Part shown: positions 24,646-33,670 of the stretch, piece by piece | Numbering within the stretch: the first letter of the stretch is position 1 | How the letters are laid out: each line of letters begins with the position of its first letter | Assembly (NCBI RefSeq): GCF_003290185.1 | Contig: NZ_QNFY01000001.1 | Location: 402,242-466,241 of the forward strand | Reading direction: 5' to 3' | Origin: Chryseobacterium lathyri | GTDB taxonomy: Bacteria > Bacteroidota > Bacteroidia > Flavobacteriales > Weeksellaceae | DNA: 64,000 nucleotides | Notes under the pieces: generated by a model | Database searches by the model: none | Seen by the model: the letters and a program-made list of their open reading frames with translations, nothing else | Told to the model about the DNA's origin: nothing | Program-made: the position numbers and the translations under genes

Positions 24646-26451
24646 ATGACACATAAACCATTACACAACTTCCATATTCCGGTAATGGGCCTGGCTTATA
24701 CCATAGACAGTCCAATCCGTGTTGCCCAATATGGAATTTCTTCCGTGATTTCCATTATTGATGATGAGATCCTGGAAAAAATGAAAAACTTTTATAGTAA
24801 GAAATTCAGTCTTGATTATTTAGGAATTTCAACAAAAACTGAGGATTACAGGGCTAAAAGAATTACAGCTTACCTGGATATGGTAGATGATATCGTGAAT
24901 GAAAAATTTGAATCTTTCAAACAGGAAATCACTAGAAATAAGGAAGCATTAAAGAACTTTATAGCCATTCTGCCCAATACTTCAGATCTGAAAAGCAGAC
25001 TTCAAAATCTTGTGAACCAAAAAGACAGTTTAGGCTCAAATATCAAAAACTTTATTGAAAACAACCTGAAACCGGGAAGTATCGATGTCAATATCATGAC
25101 AAAAGTTGATAAAGACAACTATAAAAAAGATCAGCAACTTCCTGTGATCTTTAACGATGCCCATGCTTCACTGCGTGGTTTTGCCCAAAGTAAACTATCT
25201 TCTTCAATGGTACTTTCCGCAGGAATGAATCCTCGTTTGTACAGCTATATTGAAGAATTTGATGATTTCTTTCCCGATGAGAAGGGTATTTTAAAAAAGA
25301 AAATCATTCTGAAAGTAAGCGATTTCCGTTCAGCAATGATTCAGGGGAATTTTTTAGCTAAAAAAGGCCTGTGGATTTCAGAATACAGAGTTGAATCAGG
25401 ACTGAACTGCGGAGGCCATGCATTTGCTACGGAAGGGATGTTGCTGGGGCCTATCATGGAAGAATTTAAACAGAAAAAGAATGACCTTATCCAGTCTGCT
25501 CATGCCTTAATGATCACCGCTTTGGAGCAAAAAGGAAAACATACCGTTTCCGAACCTCTTGAAATGAAAATTACAGTTCAGGGTGGAGTGGGAACCTCGG
25601 AAGAACATGAATTTCTGCTTGAAAACTATAATGTAGACAGTGTCGGATGGGGATCACCATTTCTATTGGTTCCTGAAGCTACTTCTGTAGATACGGAAAC
25701 CAGAAATCTACTTTTAAAATCTGGAGAAAAGGACTTCTATCTGAGTAATATCACACCTTTGGGAGTACCTTTCAATACGGTTAGAGGGACATCTAATGAG
25801 CTATTAAAAGAACAAAAGGAATCTGCCGGAAAATACGGAAGCTCTTGCCCGAAAAAACTACTGGCTCTAAGCAAAGAATTTTCACCGCAGGGAACCTGTA
25901 CTGCCTCTAAGAAGTACCAGGATATTAAATTGAAAGAACTTCAGGCCGATCCTGAGCTTACTGCTGAAGAATTTAGCAAAAGGAAGACTGAGATTACAGA
26001 TAAAGCCTGTCTCTGTGTAGGATTGGTAAATGCCGCTTATATAGAACAGAATCTTGAAATAAAGGGCGAAAAACAGGGGGTCGTTATATGTCCGGGACCT
26101 AATCTGGCTTTTTTTGACAGGGAAGTTTCCCTTTCGGAGATGGTAAAACACATCTACGGGAACGCTAATATCCTTCCGGATAACCAGCGCCCGAATATGT
26201 TCATCAATGAACTGAAAATGTATGTTGATTATCTTAAAAAAGAAATCAGTAATTCTTCAGCACAGATCACAAATTCCCAAACCAAAAAGTGGAATACATT
26301 CAAAAAGAATGTTCTGGAAGGCATTGAATATTATCATCACATGTTTCATACATCCACTTTCTTTAAAAGCGGATTGAATACCATAGAACTGCAGCTGCAG
26401 GAACATAAATTGATACTTACAGCTATTGAGATTCCTCAGGCTGAAAAGTAA
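24646..26451 (+). CDS. Large conserved protein, possible FMN TIM-barrel enzyme (nitronate monooxygenase-like)
   Basis: A 601-aa soluble protein I do not recognise by name. The N-terminal IPVMGLAYTIDSPIRVAQYG resembles the first strand of nitronate monooxygenase/2-nitropropane dioxygenase barrels. SGLNCGGHAFATEG (Cys255, Gly-Gly-His) resembles the AGGH substrate loop, and VQGGVGTSEEHEFLL followed by SVGWGSPFLLVPEA (about residues 311-345) resembles the FMN-phosphate strand. An unusual tail has cysteines 401, 418, 455, 457 and 482 (SCPKK, GTCTAS, ACLC, ICPGP), possibly a metal site. The barrel call is an inference from pattern. It is monocistronic with a terminator. Confidence 0.45.
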   Translation: MTHKPLHNFHIPVMGLAYTIDSPIRVAQYGISSVISIIDDEILEKMKNFYSKKFSLDYLGISTKTEDYRAKRITAYLDMVDDIVNEKFESFKQEITRNKEALKNFIAILPNTSDLKSRLQNLVNQKDSLGSNIKNFIENNLKPGSIDVNIMTKVDKDNYKKDQQLPVIFNDAHASLRGFAQSKLSSSMVLSAGMNPRLYSYIEEFDDFFPDEKGILKKKIILKVSDFRSAMIQGNFLAKKGLWISEYRVESGLNCGGHAFATEGMLLGPIMEEFKQKKNDLIQSAHALMITALEQKGKHTVSEPLEMKITVQGGVGTSEEHEFLLENYNVDSVGWGSPFLLVPEATSVDTETRNLLLKSGEKDFYLSNITPLGVPFNTVRGTSNELLKEQKESAGKYGSSCPKKLLALSKEFSPQGTCTASKKYQDIKLKELQADPELTAEEFSKRKTEITDKACLCVGLVNAAYIEQNLEIKGEKQGVVICPGPNLAFFDREVSLSEMVKHIYGNANILPDNQRPNMFINELKMYVDYLKKEISNSSAQITNSQTKKWNTFKKNVLEGIEYYHHMFHTSTFFKSGLNTIELQLQEHKLILTAIEIPQAEK

Positions 26452-26474
26452 CAGTATTTTTTTAAATTGATAGA

Positions 26475-26508
26475 TAAACAGCTTTCATTGTGAAGGCTGT
26501 TTTTTTAT
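26475..26508 (+). terminator. Terminator after the 601-aa gene
   Basis: AAACAGC(T) and (A)GGCTGTTT arms around TTTCATTGTGAA, then seven T, about 25 bp after the stop at 26451. Confidence 0.85.
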
Positions 26509-26677
26509 GTTCATTCTAATAAAATAATCAGTTATCTTCTCCTCTTAAATGTAAAAAAGTGAGGCAAAATAAGCTTTTCTATTTATAATAACTATAAGCC
26601 ATATGCTTATTTTGAATCTGAAATCCTCCATGATAATCCTTACCTTAGTACATGAAATTTTAATTCAATCTGTTTTT

Positions 26678-27622
26678 ATGGAAAAAAGAAAAATAAAAAA
26701 TACAGACCTGTCAGTAGCCCCAGTTAATTTTGGAGGAAATGTTTTTGGATGGACGCTGGACGAGAAGCAGTCCTTTGATATATTGGATCAGTTTACGGAT
26801 GCCGGGTTCAATTTTATTGATACAGCAGATACCTATTCCTGGTGGGTCAACGGAAAAGGAGGCCAGTCTGAGGAAATCATAGGAAAATGGATGAAAAGTC
26901 GTTCCAACCGTCAGGATATAGTTCTGGCTACCAAAGTGGGATCTGAGACCAAAGAACACAGTTTTGACATCAGCAAAAAACATATTTTGAAATCTGTGGA
27001 TGAATCCCTTCAAAGGCTTCAGACCGATCATATTGATCTTTATTATACTCATTTTGATGATCATACCACTCCCGTAGAAGAAACGCTTTCTGCCTACGAC
27101 GAGATCATAAAAGCCGGGAAAGTACGCTATATTGCTGCTTCCAATCTTTCCCCGGAGCGCCTGAAGGCATCATTTGAGGCTTCAGAAAAAAATAACCTTC
27201 CCAAATATGTAGCCCTACAGCCTCATTACAATTTAATGGAAAGAGAAGGTTTTGAAAAAAATTATGCTCCGCTGGTAGAAGAATTTGGATTGAGTGTATT
27301 TCCATACTGGTCATTAGCTGCCGGTTTTCTTACCGGGAAATACCGCAATGAAGCAGATTTAGGCAAAAGCCAGAGAGGAGAAGGTGTAAGAAAATACCTG
27401 AACCCAAAAGGTCTTGAAGTATTAAAAGCCCTGGACCACGTAAGCGAAAAGCATAAAACAACACAGGGAACAGTCGCCCTGGCATGGCTTCTGGCCAATC
27501 CTTTAATCACTGCACCTATTGTAAGTGCGACAAGTGCCTCCCAGCTTGATACTTTATTCAGCGCCCCAAAACTTATTCTAGACCAGGAAGATATTGAATT
27601 GCTTAATCAGGCAAGTCATTAA
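26678..27622 (+). CDS. Aldo/keto reductase
   Basis: A 314-aa NADPH-dependent oxidoreductase of the YajO/YghZ-like group. Catalytic positions are visible: Asp and Tyr in FIDTADTYSWW, Lys in LATKVGSE and His in YYTHFDDH. The NADP-binding end includes PIVSATSASQLD. ATG at 26678 (MEKRKIKN) is used; a longer frame from 26603 adds a non-homologous leader. The physiological substrate is unknown. A shared terminator follows. Confidence 0.92.
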   Translation: MEKRKIKNTDLSVAPVNFGGNVFGWTLDEKQSFDILDQFTDAGFNFIDTADTYSWWVNGKGGQSEEIIGKWMKSRSNRQDIVLATKVGSETKEHSFDISKKHILKSVDESLQRLQTDHIDLYYTHFDDHTTPVEETLSAYDEIIKAGKVRYIAASNLSPERLKASFEASEKNNLPKYVALQPHYNLMEREGFEKNYAPLVEEFGLSVFPYWSLAAGFLTGKYRNEADLGKSQRGEGVRKYLNPKGLEVLKALDHVSEKHKTTQGTVALAWLLANPLITAPIVSATSASQLDTLFSAPKLILDQEDIELLNQASH

Positions 27623-27640
27623 TTAATTTCATCTGAAATT

Positions 27641-27678
27641 AAAAATATCCGTTCGGTTTGCTGAACGGATATTTTTTA
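27641..27678. terminator. Bidirectional terminator
   Basis: Long stem AAAAATATCCGTTC with GAACGGATATTTTTT around GGTTTGCT. It separates the convergent aldo/keto reductase and ClC genes. Confidence 0.9.
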
Positions 27679-27724
27679 TGTTTTTAAATGATGAAGTTTG
27701 ATTCTGAACTTTATGTTTAAAAAA

Positions 27725-29572
27725 TTAATCAGAATATTCTTTCAAAAGCTGTCTGTAACTCATCAAGATAGATGATTTTGAAATAAACCCTATAAAATCA
27801 TTGTTTTCACTGGTTACCGGAAGGTTCCATACGCCGGTATCATCAAAAATCTGAAGAATTTCCAACGGTTTATTGTCCCGGTGAATGACTGCAGGCGGAG
27901 CTTTCATAATTTGCGCAACTGTCATGGAGCTGTCAGCTTCTTTATTAAAAAGATAGGGACGGATATCATCCAAAGTAAGGATGCCTTTCAGTTTTCCTGC
28001 CTCATCTGTTGCCGCAAAAATATTTTTAGTTCCATTTTTCACCTGCTCAAACAATATTGTAATGGAAGCATTTTCATGGATTGTTTCTGAATATTTGTCT
28101 ATAAAATCTTCGGTTCTCAAAGCAAAAAGCAGGTTTTTATCATGCTTATTAGTAAATATTTTCCCCTGATCAGCCAAAGATTCCAGTTCCGGGGAGATTG
28201 GGGAGAACCATTTTGCAATAAGATAAGAGATAATGGATACAATCATCAGTGGAATAAAAAGATCATATCCAAAACTGGATTCAGCGATCAGAAATATAGC
28301 CGTAAGGGGAGCATAGAGTACACCGCTCATTGCTCCTGCCATTCCTACCAGAACAAGATTCGTTACCGGAACATCCGTAAACCCGATATGCTGGCAGACT
28401 ACTGCAAATAAATAACCCACCGTTCCTCCGGCAAAAAGAGACGGGGCAAAATTACCACCGTTACCACCGCTAAATATTGTAAAAGACGTAGCAAAAGCTT
28501 TTAACAGACATACCAGAACCAGAAATATGATGATGGTCCAGTCTCCGATCTCAAAATACCGGAAAAAGCTGTTTCTGATAATAGAATGAGTACTTCCGTT
28601 GGTAAAAGCCTTCACTGTCTCATATCCTTCTCCGAACAATGGCGGAAAAAGAACACATAACAATGACAGCACCAAACCTCCGAACATAGCCTTACGCATC
28701 CTTGAAAGCTTAAGCCCTTTGATGAAATGTTCTACTTTTTGAGAAATCACGACAAAATAACGGGCATACAGTCCCGTCACAATTCCCAGTATAAGATAGT
28801 ATGGAACATTTTTATAGTTAAAGGGTTCTCTGGTATAAAACCTGAAAAGCACATCTTCCTGAAGCAGAATCCTTGATAAAAGGCTTCCGCAGACAGCAGC
28901 CACTACCAAAGGAATGAAATCTGTAAAAACCACACCTGTCAAAAGAATTTCAAAAGCAAACATGATCCCCGCAATCGGAGCATTGAAAGCTGAAGCAATA
29001 CCTGCGGTGGCTCCTGCAGCCAACAGGAGAGTCCTTTCCTTATAGCTGAGCCGATAGGTCTGTGCATAATTGGAACCGATGGCGGCCCCTGTAACTGCAA
29101 TAGGACTTTCTAATCCCGCAGAACCTCCCAGACCAACTGTCACGGCACTCTGAATGATCTGTGAATACATTTTTACAGAAGCTACAATACTTGAGTTCTG
29201 AGCTATTTCATACAAAATTGCACCGATTCCTTTTCTGTCCTGGCCTTTAAACAGAGTAAGAACAATAGCTGTAGTAAGAACGATTCCCAAAAAAGGAAAA
29301 ACAATATAGAATAAGATCTGATATTCAAAATGTACCTTATGCGTAATAAAATTATGGATGGTATGTACAAGCGTTTTCAGGACCACTCCGGCAAGACCAG
29401 CAGTACAACCCACGAGTATTCCGGAAAGTACCAGAAACTGGTTCCTGCTGAGCCTGTTATTAAGCCAGTGAAGAATCAGTTCATAGCTTCTGGCTTTTTC
29501 CAGTCCGTATTCCTGGAAGTCTCTTTTAAATTTTAGAAAGCTTAAATACTTTTTTTTATTGTGAATTTTCAC
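27725..29572 (-). CDS. ClC chloride channel/transporter with CBS domains
   Basis: A 615-aa membrane protein. ClC selectivity motifs are present: GGSAGLESPIAVTG, with the gating glutamate in GxExP, and GNGGNFAPSLFAGG. A tandem CBS pair (about residues 480-605) probably senses adenine nucleotides. The start is a GTG at 29572; no ATG occurs early in frame. ClC proteins exchange chloride for protons or conduct chloride or fluoride. The type is not resolved here. Confidence 0.93.
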   Translation of the reverse strand: MKIHNKKKYLSFLKFKRDFQEYGLEKARSYELILHWLNNRLSRNQFLVLSGILVGCTAGLAGVVLKTLVHTIHNFITHKVHFEYQILFYIVFPFLGIVLTTAIVLTLFKGQDRKGIGAILYEIAQNSSIVASVKMYSQIIQSAVTVGLGGSAGLESPIAVTGAAIGSNYAQTYRLSYKERTLLLAAGATAGIASAFNAPIAGIMFAFEILLTGVVFTDFIPLVVAAVCGSLLSRILLQEDVLFRFYTREPFNYKNVPYYLILGIVTGLYARYFVVISQKVEHFIKGLKLSRMRKAMFGGLVLSLLCVLFPPLFGEGYETVKAFTNGSTHSIIRNSFFRYFEIGDWTIIIFLVLVCLLKAFATSFTIFSGGNGGNFAPSLFAGGTVGYLFAVVCQHIGFTDVPVTNLVLVGMAGAMSGVLYAPLTAIFLIAESSFGYDLFIPLMIVSIISYLIAKWFSPISPELESLADQGKIFTNKHDKNLLFALRTEDFIDKYSETIHENASITILFEQVKNGTKNIFAATDEAGKLKGILTLDDIRPYLFNKEADSSMTVAQIMKAPPAVIHRDNKPLEILQIFDDTGVWNLPVTSENNDFIGFISKSSILMSYRQLLKEYSD

Positions 29573-29805
29573 TTGGAAACCAATTTTAAAACCGTAATGG
29601 TTTCGTAAATTTATGAAATATCTTTATAAATGTCTGGTCATGGATTACTAAAAAAGCATTAAAGATCATCGCAGCATAATGAAATTCAATAGGTTATATC
29701 ATTATAAATATTTCTCATAATTTTAATTCCATCCTGCAATTGAAAGATCCATCCGGAAATCTCAGGTATTTTTAATCATATTGATTTAAAAGCACTGTAA
29801 AAATT

Positions 29806-31407
29806 TTAAGAAACCGATTCCAGATTGTCTTTTTTCAGATTATTAATGAAATAGGAGGGACTTACTCCGGTTTCTTTCTTGAAAATTACTGCAAAAACTT
29901 CTCTCGACGAAAATCCACAGGCTTCGGCCAGATAGCTGATCTTATATTCCCGGTAAATGTGATTTTCATACAGCTTATTGGTAATATAGTTGATCCTGAG
30001 ACCATTGATGTAGTTATTATAGCTGTTTCCTTTATACTGTTTGATGATTTCCGATAGGTATCTGGTATTGGTATTCAGGTCATTGGCCAGGGAAGTAAGG
30101 CTCAGATCTTTTTTAATGAATTTTTGTGATTTTTCAAATTTTTCCAGCTTGGTCAGGATCATTTTTAGTGTTTCGTCTGTGATATTAATGCTTTTCTCAG
30201 AAGAAATTTCCAGCTGTACATTTTGTGCCGGAGGATCATTGGCCTTTTTAAGGTTATTAATGACTGTCTCATAACTTTCATGAAGTTTTCTCTGGTTTCT
30301 TTTCCAGAAAAATAGACCACCCGCCACAAGAAGTATAATAAAAGTAAAGACAATCATCAGCATTTTCTGAATATTCCCGGTATGAACTTCTCCCTGCTGA
30401 TCCATCATCTTTTTTACGGGAGTATTGATAGTTTTCTTTTCTTCGTTAACGAGACTGTCATTCAGTTTCGTGTAGAGATTCATATACTTTTTTGAAGCTT
30501 CCTTTTCTCCAAGCTCTACATAAGATTTGAAGTTAACTTCATAAATATCTCTGCGGATATAGGGTATACTCATTACTTTTTCCAGCTGTTCGGCCTTTTC
30601 TGCGTAGTGTACAGCCTGGTCATATTTTTTTTGGTCATAATACAGCCATGCATATTCATTCAGAATAGTAACTTCCAGGTTTTTAGATACTCCATAATGT
30701 TCATTTTGAGCTATCTTTAATGCTTTGTCAAAATAACCCTCCGCATCATGGATCCGTTTGGACGCGACGCTTGTCATACCCAAGTTCATATAAGACAGCG
30801 CAAGAAGGTGGTATTTTTTTGATATAAAATCCTTGCTTTCTCCAATATGAACTGCACTCTCCAGGCATTTTTTCTGATAATGTATCACAGAATCCAATGG
30901 GGCATTCATATGGGCCAAATATGAGCTTATACCTGTATATATCAAAGATTTCAAATAATTCTTTTTGTCTTCAGACTCTATTTTTTCAGATATTTTTAAT
31001 GCATTTCTAAAATCTCTGATACTTTCATTGTTAAAGCCTAATTCTGTGTAAGATGAAGCTCTTAACCTGTAAATATTGGCCAGTTTTGCATCATCGTTCG
31101 CATCTATAGCGAGCTTTTCACCTTCTGTACTCAGATCGATTACTTTTTTATGATTTCCTGCGTCATAATATCTGGCCATAAGGATAGAAGTGCTTTCCAG
31201 AAGCCCTTTTTTATAGCCTGTCTTTTTAGAGGCACGGTAAATCTCATTCGAAAGTTCTATTGATTTTGCAGGATTGCTCTTAGACAGTTCTTCAGCCCGG
31301 ATAATTTTAGAATCAATTTGTGAATTTGTGAGAAATCCGGAATCGAGCTGAGCATGAAAAAGCCCGAAAATAAAACAGGACAGAAATAAAACGGTATTTT
31401 TCATCAT
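29806..31407 (-). CDS. TPR-containing membrane regulator with C-terminal AraC HTH
   Basis: About 533 aa from ATG 31407, a better start than the frame's 31437 because the signal-like MMKNTVLFLSCFIFGLFHAQ begins there. Order: export signal, TPR-type helical repeats (about 40-330), one TM helix (MLMIVFTFIILLVAGGLFFW), coiled linker and AraC-type HTH (about 420-525, with VFKKETGVSP-like VIFKKETGVSPSYFI). The periplasmic TPR sensor with cytoplasmic HTH is a common Chryseobacterium one-component regulator. The target and signal are unknown; no adjacent partner gene is obvious. Confidence 0.9.
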   Translation of the reverse strand: MMKNTVLFLSCFIFGLFHAQLDSGFLTNSQIDSKIIRAEELSKSNPAKSIELSNEIYRASKKTGYKKGLLESTSILMARYYDAGNHKKVIDLSTEGEKLAIDANDDAKLANIYRLRASSYTELGFNNESIRDFRNALKISEKIESEDKKNYLKSLIYTGISSYLAHMNAPLDSVIHYQKKCLESAVHIGESKDFISKKYHLLALSYMNLGMTSVASKRIHDAEGYFDKALKIAQNEHYGVSKNLEVTILNEYAWLYYDQKKYDQAVHYAEKAEQLEKVMSIPYIRRDIYEVNFKSYVELGEKEASKKYMNLYTKLNDSLVNEEKKTINTPVKKMMDQQGEVHTGNIQKMLMIVFTFIILLVAGGLFFWKRNQRKLHESYETVINNLKKANDPPAQNVQLEISSEKSINITDETLKMILTKLEKFEKSQKFIKKDLSLTSLANDLNTNTRYLSEIIKQYKGNSYNNYINGLRINYITNKLYENHIYREYKISYLAEACGFSSREVFAVIFKKETGVSPSYFINNLKKDNLESVS

Positions 31408-31811
31408 GTGTTTTTTGAAACAGCAAATTAAGTACAATATTAATGATTATCTTACAATAATAGTGTTAGTTTTTCAGAATTTACATTGTTAATTAATTTT
31501 TTCAACCAACTGATTTTAAATAATCTAAATTTAAATAACGGCTTCAAATCCTAACTGTTTATCTTCATATAAACAGCTCTAAAATACCCTGCCTTTTTTC
31601 GGAAATCATTTCGTATTAAGCTTTTTCATAACCAGCCAAAGTTCTATTATTGTACTTCTTATTTAAAACACACATATGAAAAGCAATAATTTTGTAAGGT
31701 TTCTCATTTCCTTCAATTATAAATTTATCATATTACTTTTCCTTATATCTCTATTCCAACCGCTGGAGCTTATCCTGTAATTTATATAAACATAAACAAT
31801 TTAGAAAATAT
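31408..31811. other. AT-rich intergenic region with one possible 34-codon membrane ORF
   Basis: A 34-codon reading at 31676-31780 gives a strongly hydrophobic peptide (FIILLFLISLF core), with no RBS or promoter that I can point to. The rest contains no recognisable element. It lies between the divergent TPR-HTH regulator and HTH cassette 1. Confidence 0.4.
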
Positions 31812-32246
31812 ATGGATCTAAAAAACCTGCACATTGGATCAATGATAAAAGAAAAGGTGGCCCAAAGCGATATAGAAATGTCTCGCATATGTAAATTCCT
31901 GAACTGCCAGGAAGAAGATATCCTGAAAATGTATAATTCTTCTGCTTTTGACACGGAAGTCCTTCTGCGCTGGTCCAAACTCCTCCAATATGATTTCTTC
32001 AGACTTTATTCTCAACACCTGATTTTGTATTCTCCACAGTCTTCTATGAATTATATTCAAAAGAAAAAAACAGATCATCTACTCCCGGCTTTTCGTAAGA
32101 GCCTTTACACCAAAGAGATTGTAGAATTTGTCCTGCACAAGATCAGAAAAGGGGAAATGACAAAATCCAGTGTAATTTCTGAGTATAAAATCCCCAAAAG
32201 CACACTCTACAAATGGCTTCATAAATATGATATGATAAATAAATAA
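31812..32246 (+). CDS. HTH cassette 1, first protein (144 aa)
   Basis: A small helical protein with a C-terminal homeodomain-like HTH (SSVISEYKIPKSTLYKWLHKY). Its paralogue at 62568-62996 shares the same layout: DLKNLHIGSMIK or NFKEIHIGALIK, WSKLLQYDFFRLYS or WCKLLEYDFFRIYS, FRKxxYTKEIxEF and EYKIPKxTLYxW. HTHs of this type occur in IS3-group OrfA proteins, but no integrase-like OrfB follows. The next gene starts 7 bp later and has a paralogue beside the second copy, so the two genes form a unit. Function is unknown, probably DNA binding. Confidence 0.75.
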   Translation: MDLKNLHIGSMIKEKVAQSDIEMSRICKFLNCQEEDILKMYNSSAFDTEVLLRWSKLLQYDFFRLYSQHLILYSPQSSMNYIQKKKTDHLLPAFRKSLYTKEIVEFVLHKIRKGEMTKSSVISEYKIPKSTLYKWLHKYDMINK

Positions 32247-32253
32247 AGGCATA

Positions 32254-32574
32254 ATGAAAAATATTCCGGATTACAAAAGAATCTATACAGACCTTATCAA
32301 TGAAAAATATCCTGATAAAAAGGAAGCATGTAGAACCATACTCTCTAAAAAGACTTTGTCCATATTGGATGTTATCGCTTGCAGCAACATTCTTACGGAT
32401 AAGGAAGATAAAAATACCCTTATTTTTAATCAGAAACATCGTTTTTATGATAAACAATCGATTCTTGAAATACTAAATTACCAGGAAAAGTATGGATACA
32501 ATAACGCACAACTGGCCCGGCATTTTAAATTAAGCAGAAATACGATTGCTAATTGGAAAAAGAAACTTATTTAG
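32254..32574 (+). CDS. HTH cassette 1, second protein (106 aa)
   Basis: A helical protein ending in an HTH (AQLARHFKLSRNTIANWKKK). It is paralogous to 62260-62595: both share PDYKRIYxDLI, KKExCxTILSK, NQxHRxYD and HFxxSRNTIxxWxK. It follows the first cassette gene by 7 bp and precedes three secreted C1q-like genes by 256 bp. It could regulate them or be a remnant of a mobile element; the sequence alone does not decide. Confidence 0.72.
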   Translation: MKNIPDYKRIYTDLINEKYPDKKEACRTILSKKTLSILDVIACSNILTDKEDKNTLIFNQKHRFYDKQSILEILNYQEKYGYNNAQLARHFKLSRNTIANWKKKLI

Positions 32575-32830
32575 CAGAATACGGTATGTAAAGTGTATTT
32601 TAAAAAATAATCACTTATATATCAAACATTTACAATCTAAAATCAATGTGTTTATTTCAGTAAATATTACACCATACATTTTATATTCTGAAAGAATTTG
32701 CCAATTTTTGTATTAAGCCTAATTCATTAACTAAGAAAACCTAAATTTGCATGTTGGTATCAAATTTGTTAATAAGCAGTTTTATATCAGAAGTTCCACT
32801 AAATCCTGACATCTTAAAAACACAATTCAA

Positions 32831-33658
32831 ATGAAAAAAAAATTGCTATCCCTAGCTTTTATTGCATCATCTCTCTTGAATGCACAGATAGGAATTAGTA
32901 CCAGTAATCCATTGGGAATTTTGCATGTTGACGGTGCAAAAGACAATACAGCATCAGCCACTCCCGCACAAATCAGTAATGACCTTATTATTACTAATAC
33001 CGGTTTTATAGGAGCAGGCGTTTCAAATCCAATAGTAAAACTTGATATGCGTTCAGCAGGACTTCAGAATGCTGTTGGACTGGGCTCAACAACTATGACA
33101 GCGAGCGCAGCGGGAGCAGGGGCCGTGCGATATGAACCTACTCAGGCAAAATTTCAAGTATCTGACGGGAATGTATGGGAAGCAGCAATTATCCTGCCCA
33201 CTAAAGCTGTGGTGGTTGCCAGATTGACAAGTCCGTTCTCGGTTCCTTACAATACTGATGTAAATATTACAGGATGGGACGAGATAAGAGATCTTTCCAA
33301 CAGTTTTGATCCTGTTACAGGGATTTTTACGGCTCCAAGAACCGGAGTTTATACATTTTTGATGACGTATAATTTTGTTTCCGGATCAATAGTCAACTCT
33401 TCTGAAGTCACCAGCCAGTTTTACAGCCCAACTACTGCAGCTATCCTTGCGCGTTCTTACAAGACCTTTGCCCGCAGCAATGAAGATGCCCAGGTAGGAG
33501 GTTCCGCCACCATTACAGTAAGCCTGACTGCCAACCAGACTGTGCGGCCACAGCTTAATCAAAACATCACAGGATCCGGGCCAAGAGCTTTAAGAGCAAA
33601 TGCAGACTGGACCCACCCGGATGCAGGTTTTAACAATATGACCATTATTGAAAATTAA
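32831..33658 (+). CDS. Secreted C1q-like domain protein, paralogue 1
   Basis: A 275-aa protein with a signal peptide (cut after SSLLNA, about residue 18). A short N-terminal module (IGISTSNPLGILHVDGAKDN, then GVSNPIVKLDMRSAG and GAVRYEP) is followed by a C1q/TNF-like jelly roll marked by SFDPVTGIFTAPRTGVYTFLMTY (read as FTAPRTGVYTFLMTY). C1q-like domains usually trimerise and act in adhesion or structure. It is the first of three tandem paralogues on one strand with gaps of 10-12 bp, so one operon. A lectin or adhesin role is inferred. Confidence 0.82.
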   Translation: MKKKLLSLAFIASSLLNAQIGISTSNPLGILHVDGAKDNTASATPAQISNDLIITNTGFIGAGVSNPIVKLDMRSAGLQNAVGLGSTTMTASAAGAGAVRYEPTQAKFQVSDGNVWEAAIILPTKAVVVARLTSPFSVPYNTDVNITGWDEIRDLSNSFDPVTGIFTAPRTGVYTFLMTYNFVSGSIVNSSEVTSQFYSPTTAAILARSYKTFARSNEDAQVGGSATITVSLTANQTVRPQLNQNITGSGPRALRANADWTHPDAGFNNMTIIEN

Positions 33659-33670
33659 AAAATACACAAA

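Noticed and set aside
31812..32574. Annotating HTH cassette 1 as an insertion sequence
   Set aside because: No transposase with DDE motif, no terminal inverted repeats and no target duplication were found; the paralogous pair suggests a non-IS unit.
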